Source: Branchiostoma floridae
Lineage: Eukaryota > Chordata > Leptocardii > Amphioxiformes > Branchiostomatidae
Direction: 5' to 3'
NCBI RefSeq assembly: GCF_000003815.2
Contig: NC_049993.1
Coordinates: 8,478,675 to 8,542,674, forward strand
Length of the DNA: 64,000 nt
Every line of letters begins with the position of its first letter. Within the stretch, counting starts at the first letter, position 1. A program made the translations under genes and the position numbers. Below, piece after piece: positions 13,701 through 22,891 of the stretch. Below the pieces are notes generated by a model. It made no database searches. It saw only the letters and a list, made by a program, of their open reading frames with translations, and had not been told where the DNA came from.

Positions 13701-16700
13701 TACCTGTACGGAGACACGGAGACTGAAGTGTCTAACATCCACCGCTACATGCAGAACCTGAAGAAGGAGGATCCACAGACTGGCAAAACTGGACTCGAAA
13801 CCGAATTTGGGGTAAAATACAAATACTCATACTGTTCTATCAATTATAGCTATACAGGGAAACATTTATTGCATTGATTATATTCCAAACTACGTTTCGA
13901 TTTGCACTACAGGTTACAACCTTTTTTAGCTTCTTAAGAATGGACTGCAATCTCTAGTGCTAAAGTTACAATACAATCTTCAATTTTGTTTCTTTTCATC
14001 TTCTAGAAGCTGACACGTATCCCTGTGGACAAAGCCAACATGCGCTCAGGGAACCTGCCGGAGAACCTGTCCAAGAACAGGGTGTTGCAGGTCCTGCCAT
14101 GTAAGAGACAATCTGATTATTTTTACGTTTTTAGTCTTTTGACAAAATCTATGATACCAATTAAGATCTAGATACCCCGCGGTATGTAATTATCAACATA
14201 GAGTGATTGAGAAGTAACTAGTCGGCAGGTTTCACATGTTATGCGTCTCGCAACAACATTTGTACATGGCACATTACAATATTTTGGTTTGTACAAGTCA
14301 TGTTGGTGATCAATTCTTTGTTCTTAACAGACGACACCACCCGAGTTTTCCTGCAGCAGAAGCCAGGGGTGAAGGGAGCCGATTACATCAACGCTTCCTT
14401 CATTGACGTGAGTTATTGCTCTTCGGTACTTCTAGTCCGTTTGTCGACACTTTGGAAGCATGTGAAAGAAAGGTAAAGGCGTCTGCTGAAATCTGCCATA
14501 TCAGTTACATATGCGTATGATATTACAGTATTAAGGAAGTTGCAGGTACTTCAAAAGTAGGTCTGGCCTTAGATATTTTTTCTATTAGGCCACACCGATC
14601 AGATTTCATGGCAGACATACTTTTGTCACCCTAAAATTGACGTAAACGTACAGCTTTACCTTCAAGACATTATGTGCTCATGAATATAGGAGGCGCTTCA
14701 ACTGGCAGCCACGATGTTTCATGGGCTCCTCGCGCAGCACTTAAGAATCGATTATTTACATATCAACTCGAGCTTTAAAAAGTCTAAAATGTCATTCTAA
14801 ATGTACGTGAAGATGTCTGGACCTGTTTATGAAATTTACACTGATTTAAGCCTATTTGTCTTGCGTATTTTCACATTTTTACAACTCGGGACGGTATACC
14901 CTATCAGAGCCCAACCTGCAGTACCGTTCACGGTCGGCCCTGGAAAAGTGGCAAAGACGACCGTCAAATTGCCAAATTTCGGTCTTTTGGGGAATGGGGA
15001 AATGGAGAAAGGCTCGCAAAGGGTCTGAACTTTCTAAGCTTATTTGACTTTGTTTTCGTAAATTAGACAACTTAAGATCCAGAATAACTATATCTAAGAC
15101 ATTCTAGACGCTAACCAGTAGGATATTAGTACTAGCATTAGAGTACTAGGCACAGATTATGTTTTCTAGCGGTTTTAAGAATTGAAGTGGATTATAGTGT
15201 ATATTTCCTGACACTGTCCTGAGAATTTCTGTAGAGCTATCACATCCAACTTTCATCCCTATTTTGTAAAACAAGAAACACATAGGACATCGAACAATGG
15301 CACCGGTGGATTGTCTGACTATGTGATGTATGGTGTGTGGATGAGCGGTGCAATATAACCTTTCGCGCTAGGGGGCTGAAGAGTAACTTGCGGAACAGAA
15401 CTTGGTATTACGAATGATAAATCATTTATTATTTTCTTTCAGGGGTAGGTAGGTTGTCTTATTCTACAAGATAGCGTTACAAACGAACTTTTAAACTTCG
15501 TTTCTTTTAGGGAGGTTTTTTCTTGTCTCAGATTAGTAGTTATCAAATTTGTATTCTTCTCTTCGTTTTGAAAACTGGCGAAAATGTCATGAACCCATTA
15601 CGTCATTGTGACCCAACTGCTATATAATCACATGCAGTTCATTTGACGAATCAACGGATACAGATGTAACGTTATGACACGTCCCACAGGGCTACAACAT
15701 GAAGGACGCGTACATCGCTACCCAGGGCCCGCTGGACCGGACTGTGGAGGACTTCTGGAGGATGGTGTGGGAGTGGAACTCCTGCTCTATCGTCATGATC
15801 ACCGAGATCAAGGAGAAGGGCCAGGTCTGTAAAATGATTTAATGACTTAACGATTTGTAATTGCAAAGTTTGAGCTTTGTTCCAACACAAGAAAGACACT
15901 CACCATCAGATGACTGATCCACTGAACTGACGTTGCGGCAATCGGAAATGACGTCAGGAGCTAATCAAAAGTGAAAGACGGAATCTCATGGGAAGACGGA
16001 ATCTACCTCCGTCGAGGTTCAGTGAAGGCCTTTTGCGCCACTTTTGATTCGCTACTGACGTCACGTCTGACTTCCGGAACGGTGAACAGTCATTATATGT
16101 TTGAACAAAGTTAAAACGTTTCAACTAAATTTATATATGGATTCTAACAACACAAATGAGTCTTCTTTCGACTGTACGATTCGTAAGCCATTCAACTTTT
16201 GATAGTAATATTGGTGAAGACGGTGTACTCTGGATAAGACGATGTTTACACATATATGTCAGCAGTTCATGTACTTTTGTTTTATAGAACAAGTGTGCCA
16301 TGTACTGGCCGGAGGAGGGGAGCCAGGCGTTCGGTGACTACACTGTGTCTCTTCAAGACCAGACTGACTACCAAGACTACACCCTGCGCACCTTACATCT
16401 CACCAAGGGACAGGTGTGGTATATGTGGCAGTGGCACTAAGTGGCAGCAATAAGTTTTGGATGGAGACATAAATGTTGAATAAAAACTTCAAGATATTTT
16501 ATATGATGATTAACGTTAACATCCAGTCAGGGTTAGCTTTCTATCTATTAGAATTATGTATGATATCATCTGTCAAAAGATAAGATACACATCCCATTTA
16601 TAAATGATATTACATAAATTTGGATATCAAATGGAGTACCAGCTAAAAGTCAAGATGCAGGAGATGGCAGCTTTTTTTAATGACATCAACAAAATATTGG

Positions 16701-17552
16701 TGGTGTTCAAACCTTAACCGTTTTCCAACTGATCAACAGGGAGGACAAACCCGCACGGTGCAGCAGTTCCACTTCCACGGCTGGCCGGAAGTCGGTATCC
16801 CTGACAACGCCGCCGGGATGATCGATCTGATTGGTCAGGTCCAGAAGCAGCAGCAGCACTCTGGCAACGGACCAATCACCGTGCACTGCAGGTGGCCGTA
16901 GTCTCCAATAACTCCAGATATTTTGCTATCTCACCGTCACACTGATTAACCAAAACTTTCGATAATGTTTAATGATCTTTAATCACAAAGAGGAACATGC
17001 ATGTGTGTGTGCATCTTACCATCAGCATTGTTCAACTTGTGAATGTTCTCTGTAATCCCATTACGCTATCTTTAATTATAACCTTTCAGTAAACGTTTGA
17101 TGGTAACATTTTTCTTGCAGTGCCGGCGCCGGCCGCACAGGGGCGTTCTGTGCCATCAGCACGGTCCTGGAGCGGGTGAAGGCAGAAGGAGTCTGTGACG
17201 TCTTCCAAGTCGTCAAGACGCTCCGACTGCAGCGGCCTCACATGGTGCAGACACTGGTAAGCACTGGCTCTTCAACATCAGTTACTGAACAATCTGAACT
17301 AAAGACACGGAGATGAAGTAGAGAATTGAGTAATACATTCAAAGACTTGGGGACAGAACTTGGTCCGAAGGGAGTAGACAGTTTTTGCACATAAGGCTCG
17401 CATACTTTTGTTACAAATTAAAGTTGAACTTGAACCAGGATGACTTTCAATTTATCTTTTTTGTTCCCTCTCCACAGGACCAGTACCAGTTCTGTTACCA
17501 GGCTGTTGTTGAGTACCTGGACAGTTTTGACCACTACGCCAACTTCCGCTGA
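881..17552 (+). CDS. Receptor-type tyrosine-protein phosphatase, PAN-EGF-Ig-FN3 ectodomain with PTPRA/E-like tandem PTP domains (5' partial)
   Basis: I assembled 34 in-phase exons with GT/AG borders: 881-1120, 1536-1784, 2198-2308, 2644-2766, 3004-3102, 3537-3839, 4469-4762, 5265-5564, 6029-6303, 6557-6626, 6785-6885, 7022-7229, 7502-7607, 8091-8237, 8421-8616, 8814-8853, 9166-9259, 9408-9586, 9951-10072, 10519-10609, 10765-10841, 11049-11085, 11441-11538, 11817-11939, 12198-12352, 13388-13523, 13662-13811, 14007-14100, 14331-14407, 15690-15824, 16288-16413, 16740-16891, 17121-17256, 17478-17552. They give about 1,638 residues ending at TGA 17550-17552. The first exon needs one base from an upstream exon, so the signal peptide and perhaps more modules lie outside or were not found in 1-880. 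The protein should be a single-pass plasma-membrane receptor removing phosphate from phosphotyrosine. The intracellular part resembles PTPRA/PTPRE; the long ectodomain does not, since those have short glycosylated ectodomains. Orthology is therefore open. Confidence 0.93.
1358..1430. mobile_element. Short foldback MITE (TACGCCAAAAG family), copy 1
   Basis: A 73-base element in the intron between the two PAN exons is almost entirely inverted repeat. The left arm starts TACGCCAAAAGTAGTTACTC; the right arm is the reverse complement of TACGCCCAAAAGCAGTTACT, continuing into CAAGCAACTGG. A second copy lies at 5790-5946. It is too small to code for anything. Confidence 0.75.
2198..3102 (+). other. 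Three EGF-like module exons of the receptor phosphatase
   Basis: Exon 2198-2308 encodes a six-cysteine EGF module with the typical CQHGGTC and [10 protein letters not shown] landmarks. Exon 2644-2766 encodes a calcium-binding EGF (DVDEC start, N-x-PGSFTC.C centre, GYHGDGTAC end). Exon 3004-3102 encodes a shorter, more MEGF/laminin-like cysteine module (VCGHC, GTCSSGC, GTLC). All three exons are phase 1-1. None appears in vertebrate PTPRA or PTPRE. Confidence 0.85.
3237..3336. other. Assembly gap (100 N), flanks identical
   Basis: Exactly 100 N. The 55 bases before it (3182-3236) are identical to the 55 bases after it (3337-3391). This is the signature of two contigs that overlap but were not merged, so the gap is probably false and the duplicate artificial. 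It lies in the intron between the third EGF exon and the Ig exon. Confidence 0.9.
3537..3839 (+). other. Immunoglobulin module exon of the receptor phosphatase
   Basis: One phase 1-1 exon encodes an I-set-like Ig domain of about 100 residues. It has a first cysteine in ASFNCTG, a tryptophan in VSWSHNG, and DNGQYTCTV around the second cysteine. It follows the EGF modules and precedes the FN3 modules. Confidence 0.88.
3905..4400 (+). mobile_element. tRNA-derived SINE
   Basis: The left end is tRNA-like: GTAGCGCAGTGGTAG matches an A box and GGTTCGAATCC a B box, about 45 bases apart. A conserved body follows, with GGACGTTAAATGGGGGCCCG and GCACGTTAAAGAACCC, a motif combination seen in SINEs of marine invertebrates. 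A T/A-rich stretch near 4390-4410 may be the tail. The right end is approximate and I could not identify a target-site duplication. It sits in the intron between the Ig and first FN3 exons, in sense orientation. Confidence 0.7.
5790..5946. mobile_element. Foldback MITE (TACGCCAAAAG family), copy 2
   Basis: The inverted ends (TACGCCAAAGAGAAGTTAAC... and ...AATTGCTTTTTGGCG) match the 73-base element at 1358-1430, including an inner CAACTGG/CTAGTTG block. About 95 bases of other sequence separate the arms. It lies in an FN3 intron of the receptor phosphatase gene. Confidence 0.7.
7850..7975 (+). repeat. Possible retrotransposon 3' end with (ATTC)n tail
   Basis: The stretch ending in CATTCATTCATTCATT resembles the block at 27780-27960 in order and content: a poorly conserved AATGTAA.TTG-like segment, GTAAGTGGAA..TA.TTCAGCC, then an (ATTC)n tail. 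The shared layout suggests two old copies of the 3' end of one non-LTR element. No coding part is visible. Confidence 0.4.
8814..10072 (+). other. Stalk, transmembrane helix and juxtamembrane segment of the receptor phosphatase
   Basis: Exon 8814-8853 adds a Ser/Thr-rich stalk. Exon 9166-9259 encodes one hydrophobic helix of about 22 residues ([20 protein letters not shown]) followed by FFYRRRLAGK, a stop-transfer basic cluster. Exon 9408-9586 is a polar linker rich in Arg, Lys and Pro. Exon 9951-10072 contains [19 protein letters not shown], corresponding to the LPVDKLEEE-type helix before domain D1 in PTPRA. Confidence 0.9.
10519..13811 (+). other. Phosphatase domain D1 ([13 protein letters not shown] present)
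   Basis: Nine exons encode the membrane-proximal PTP domain. Catalytic landmarks are GWPDFGLP (general acid Asp), [11 protein letters not shown] (nucleophilic Cys and P-loop Arg, split by the intron 12353-13387) and MVQTEGQYVF (Q-loop). These predict an active enzyme. The phosphotyrosine-recognition loop is altered: the usual KNRY is NKF, so its aromatic tyrosine is Phe, and the usual DYINAS is GYIHAS. Confidence 0.92.
12510..13073 (-). mobile_element. Mariner-derived non-autonomous element with TIRs, copy 1
   Basis: Inverted ends CGAGGGGCATTCAATAAGTA and its complement are flanked by TA dinucleotides at 12508-12509 and 13074-13075, as expected for Tc1/mariner insertions. Inside, on the minus strand, is a remnant resembling the N-terminal DNA-binding part of a mariner transposase. 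It is fused directly to a short C-terminal piece, so the catalytic DDD domain is missing. The copy at 60895-61461 has the same internal deletion. It sits in the intron that splits the D1 P-loop codons. Confidence 0.85.
14007..17552 (+). other. Phosphatase domain D2 and YANF C-terminus
   Basis: Seven exons encode the membrane-distal domain. Landmarks are [10 protein letters not shown] in place of the KNRY loop, [17 protein letters not shown] (WPE instead of WPD) and [11 protein letters not shown] with intact Cys and Arg. WPE and the NRVLQ loop are normal for D2 of PTPRA and PTPRE and imply weak activity. The segment QRPHMVQTL and the final YANFR match the PTPRA/E C-terminus, where the YANF tyrosine, when phosphorylated, binds Grb2. 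Confidence 0.93.
15925..16090. mobile_element. Foldback MITE-like inverted repeat containing TGACGTCA sites
   Basis: Imperfect arms of about 50 bases face each other: GACGTCAGGAGCTAATCAAAAGTG on one side pairs with CACTTTTGATTCGCTACTGACGTC on the other, with further pairing outwards. Each arm carries a TGACGTCA-like (CRE-type) core. It lies in the intron between the D2 exons ending at 15824 and starting at 16288. Ends are approximate. Confidence 0.6.
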
Positions 17553-18440
17553 GCGCTGGGTGGCAACTTTGAGTCCAGACAAGAACTGATCATCAGTCCA
17601 AGACTTATACTGTGTATCTTGTATAATGTTTGGTTGTAATTGTGTGCTGTAAGCACAAATGATTATTTGCTATAAACTAAGACCTAATTATTATAGAACC
17701 TATGCTATAAGCATTCATTTGACGATTCTACAGCTTCAATACATGCAAAACATCAACAGATTCTCGTTTCAACTTTAAAGTTTAATACAGCATTGCAATC
17801 TTAATACACAATTATTCACTATAGCTAAGTTCCGATTTGAAATGCTTTTCTGCTGTTTTTTAAAGAGGTTTGATGTAGTTTTACAATGTAATCAAGAAAT
17901 TATCGTATTGACCTAATGTGTAAATTAAGTAAATGTCTAGATTTTCTTTGATTTATTTTTTATAAGAAATCGGATGATTGAAGTGCAATAATTCTCACTA
18001 GCATGTGCATATAATGTGGATATCAGATATCTGTGATTATCAATGTATAGAAAGCTCAAATGTATTTGATACATTGCTGTGAATAATATTTTACCTGGAA
18101 ACTAGATTTGATGACATCATTGAACGTTTAAGGTGACAAGTAGCTAGATGAAATCAAAGCAATGTCAGAACACTGTTAATACTACATAATTGCACTATGT
18201 TGAACTAAAATGATACTGTTACTGACTAGATATGATTGACATCACATCACATCACATCTCATTGTGCATAAAGAATATTTTGATACTGAATAGTGCCAAG
18301 TCTAGAAAGCATCATATCATGCTGAAATTAATCTTGCTGATTTGTCTCCTACACTTCACAACTGATTAAACTACATTGATCAGAATAGTGTCTGTTTGTC
18401 AAGTTACTTCTACATATTGTGCATGTAAATTGTAAAAATA
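17553..18440 (+). other. Probable 3' UTR of the receptor phosphatase
   Basis: AT-rich sequence after the stop codon without a credible open frame. A possible poly(A) signal ATTAAA is at 18365-18370, followed by a GT-rich stretch. No canonical AATAAA was seen before it, so the 3' end is uncertain. Confidence 0.35.
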
Positions 18441-21400
18441 CAAGTTACGAATTTGCATCTTACAAATACAAACACAGCGAACAATTCAAGCACAAGGAGA
18501 CTCAAAGTGACAAATCTAGATGACTTTTATTCCGATATCTACAAAGGATATACCTCAAGACACAGGTGGATCCCGAAGAAGTGCTGCCACATCAGGAATG
18601 ATTGGTCGAAACAAAAATTAGTGAGAATCAATTAATTTCTTACAAGGCTGCCATTTGACATGTCAATCATAGTGTATTTTTTACGCAGAAGCTTTGTGTC
18701 ACAGAGCAATGGCATCTATCTGTAGCTCTATGTTTTAATTTTCAAGTGGAAAAAGTCCACTTAAGCAAATTTTACGTTAATGCACATATCAACCAGAGAT
18801 GTGGGCAGGGTGATGGTACAGGTCTTACTACACAACAACCTGAGCCATGCAGCCATGTAGTATCTGAGAAGAGGACCTCTGTACAAAATGGCCCAAGCTT
18901 TCCAAAGTTCATTTGAATCGAGAAGGCATTTCATTTACCCTGTCACGACTGGTTCGTGGTCACATGCATAAAATCAAAAGATCTGCTCGCTGAACAATAA
19001 TGTCATCTCTCCTTAAATTAAATCAAGCGTTAAATCCGTACCTTCTTCCATGTCTTGACTCTGACAGGTGTATTTACAATATTGACAATGCAGAAATCAT
19101 CATGATCATCTCTTTTTTCATAAAAGTGTAGAAAGTATTCTTACTACTATTAACAAGCTGATGGCCACCTCTTTGTGATGGCCACACGTAGTTAGCTGGC
19201 ATGTAGAGCATATCATATTACACATACTTGGTGAAAGCAATGCTTGTAATAACACACGAATGGACGGATTAGGCTTCAGCATTGTTCCCTATAAGTAGAA
19301 TTAGTATCAAGCAATTAAAAACAAAACAGTGGCATCACATACATGATTCCAGGACATCAGTAGCTATCTTTCCTTCCCATTGCTGCAGTTTTGTTATTAC
19401 CTGCTAGATGGTGTTGCAGAAACAACTTAGTACTAATAAAGGTACAATCTATGATGTGAAGTTTTTCTGATAAAACTACAGTGCATCTGATTTCAATTTC
19501 TATACAAAACAGACTACACAATATGCTGCTTTTGCTACCAAGGCAATGAGATATAAATATACCACTAGAATGATATAGGCAACATCATTCTGACATATTT
19601 TGCTGAGAAGTGACATAGCAGTGTATACTCTCTACAAAGCAAAAAAAAAACTCTAAATGACAACATAAATGTATCTGTATATCAATTGCTGAGAATTCAT
19701 AAGCAAAGGCAGAGGTTTTGTTATCTTATCTTTGAAGAGCATTGAGGATTTTTAGCACACAGAGTCTACACTGGCATTAAGCACATTAGCATTAATGGGA
19801 CTGACATTATGACATTGTATATTACACCAGTCTGTGGTTAAGTTAATCTGTACCCTGTTTTTGATATCAACAAGTTATACATGTTCCCAATTTACTATTA
19901 GATTCGTTGGTATATTGCACAAGAACACATGGAATGCCAACAACACTGGGATATCAAAGTTCAAAGAATGACAAATGAGAACACAGAAAAAATTGGTTTA
20001 AAAACAGGACAGGCAGAATGAAATTTGATTCTAAAAATTAACTTCATGAAAGCAGAACTTTTTAACACATCACAACTTTGTAAAAAGTCTCAAAATCAAC
20101 TGTTAACAAAATCAATGTAAGATTTGGCATGCAGACTTGAGAAGTTTGTTTCTATGTTTGAAGAAGAAGTTTCTTTATAAATTATACCTTTCTCAGTCAA
20201 GCTACATTCTTCATCAGGTTTTTGTTTTTGGACTTCAAAAATATGCAGTGTTTAGCCATCAGACTCTGTTGAGTCAAACCAGAGATGCAAAATGTGGTGA
20301 TATTTGACCTACATAAAAATTGCAGTCTCTGTTTCCTTGAACTTTAATACCCCAGTCAGTCACAATTTATATGTTAAGTACTGTACAATACTACTTCCAA
20401 TATATAGTAAACTTCTTGTGGAGAATGAGTGTTGAGAATTTGCATGAATTACAGAATAGAGAAGCATGATCTACCTGTCTATATTACAGTGATATACAAG
20501 ACAGATTTACACAGTAATATTCATCTGATGGTCATTAGCACACTTATAGTTTGCATCTACAAAAATAGCACTTTGACAGTCTTCTTATCTCTCTGATTGG
20601 ATACTACATCATACATTTGTTAAAGGCACAGCACTTTGAAAAGTGTGATATCACATTGATGTATACATTACTACAAGCTGTTGAAATACTACTGGCAGTG
20701 TAAATGGAAATGTATCTACCATAATATAACAGGCTTTGTGGTTGGTCAACTGAGTCTTCTGAACCCAATGGTTATGATAAAACGGACAGTGTGATTGGCC
20801 CCTTTCAAAAACAATTTTCCATCTAAACCATCAGAAAGAGAACCTGATGAAGGGCAAGCAAACCCATGACAAGTTTGTTAATTCTATCTCCCAAGAAAAG
20901 TTTTTTGTTTCAAACAATCATCATCATCATTTATATAATATCCCATTCTGTATGTGACATGCCATCATATTAGCAATCGCAAATTACTTTTTTTCCTTGT
21001 CTGCCCTAGACAAGTAATTAACTTTCAAAAATCTTGTTGGTCTCTTCCAAATCTTGGTCAGTGTCTTGTCCAAGTAAACCAGACTTCAATGTTCCTTTAG
21101 TTTCAAGATGAAATCTATACCATGTCTCCGTAAGATGTACATGTATGTAACTGTTCTGTGTTCAAAAACATAATGCTTCTCCAAGAATGACCAATCAAAG
21201 AGACACATATACCTCAGCAGCCTTCAATGACTAAGTGCCAACAAGGGAGATATTTGTTACCATAAGTTTAAGATCTACTTGTATGTCTTACAAACCCCAT
21301 TCAGGTGTCCGGACAAGTACCAATTGTTATGATAGAAAAAAGGATTCCGTTTGATTGTTTAAACAAGCAAGCTGTCTATGGAACAACAAAGCCTGTGCAT

Positions 21401-22891
21401 CCTCTCTTGACTGGTTGTGCAAAGAAAGGAACCTGCAGCGCAAATGCTCCGGAAGTCCAACATAGCTCAGAAACAAACAAACACTACTAACCCATAAGTG
21501 CAGATTGGCGCAGAAGTCTGTAAAAGCTGAATACAGTAGCCAGACAAAAAAATGATCCTCTGTAGCAGCAGCAGCACTCAATATTGCCATGATTAGATAC
21601 AGAAATACCCTTACTTTCTTCAGAAGTTGTGAACACCTGTCACTTTTTTATGATGAGCATAATTTGCGACCATTACTGAAATGTAGATGCTACAAAATGG
21701 TATACAGTACAAGGCCATACCAATCAAAGATTCTTCTGCATCTGATTCGGTAAGTCTTACACCTGAAAATGTGAAACTTCTTAGGTGTGTATTTAGGACA
21801 ATATAGCACTGTTTTTAAACCACTGAATGGATTTTACTGGTATGGCCTTGCAGACATGTAAGACACTGATGGTGAAAGGTGGAATGCTTGAGTTCACTGT
21901 GATCATTTGTAGCAGACATTTTAAAAGGGTTCAGAAAGACTACTGTCACAGCAAAACTTTTCCTTACAGTCATCTAATAGGACCAACCATTCAGCAAGCT
22001 TTGGGATAGAAACCTTGTACTGACTGAAACCTTGTAGTAAAATCTCTCAACATTGCACCCTATCCGTCTGTTATCTAGTCACTCTACCTTTCAACTTCTT
22101 TGAATCTTCTTAATAAAAGCTTTGAAGATACAAATTCCACAACTTTTTAGGCCTGACATGTGGGCAAATGCAGAAATAATGTTGCTTCCACTAAGACAAA
22201 GGTGTAACTTTGTTTTCCCTATTCCATCCATTTCGGATACTTACAAAGTCCCAATATCTAATGCTTGACAAATACTGCAATTAATAACAATGTCACTCTC
22301 TTCCTCTATTCAGGCATTCTTTGAAAACTCTGCTACAAAACTCTTTTAAAATTTCAATACCTTCAATGCCTGGACAATCCCTGTATTTTCAACACACATA
22401 TTTGGGCTATTGAAACCCATGCCCAATTGTGTAGTAATCAACTACAACAAACAAGCACTTAAATCATGGAAGGCAACATTCCCCTGCATTTGGCTACATA
22501 CAAGTAAAAATTTCTTTGACCTCTTGTGGCCAAACAAGATCCAGTTCAGTGCTATTGCACCCATCTTTCTATACAGAGTTGTAGACCAGGGGTCTACGCA
22601 CATGCAAACAGTCAACCAACACATTGACATTGTCATGACAACACAAAACGTATGACAACAAAGACATACATGTAAACAACAACATATCAAGACCATTGCT
22701 TAACACACATTTGAAGTTAGAACATCCTTCACACAAATTTAAGACCTATAATGATTGGATGAGAAGCAATTCCTACTGCAGTGACCTGATCTCTTTGTAA
22801 GTTTACAAGGCCTCTATAACTATACACTACTCCGGAGAAGTCTCACTTATAAAGTCTTGCTTTATCAACGACAGAGACGACGATACTTTCA
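18441..22891. other. AT-rich intergenic region between convergent genes
   Basis: The receptor phosphatase (plus) and the NIM1-type kinase (minus) converge here. All open frames are short, lack recognisable domains and have the base composition of noncoding DNA. Part of it should be the 3' UTR of the kinase. I saw no clear transposon ends, RNA gene or large repeat, only short ATC and CATCA microsatellite-like runs near 18236-18262 and 20916-20930. Confidence 0.5.
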
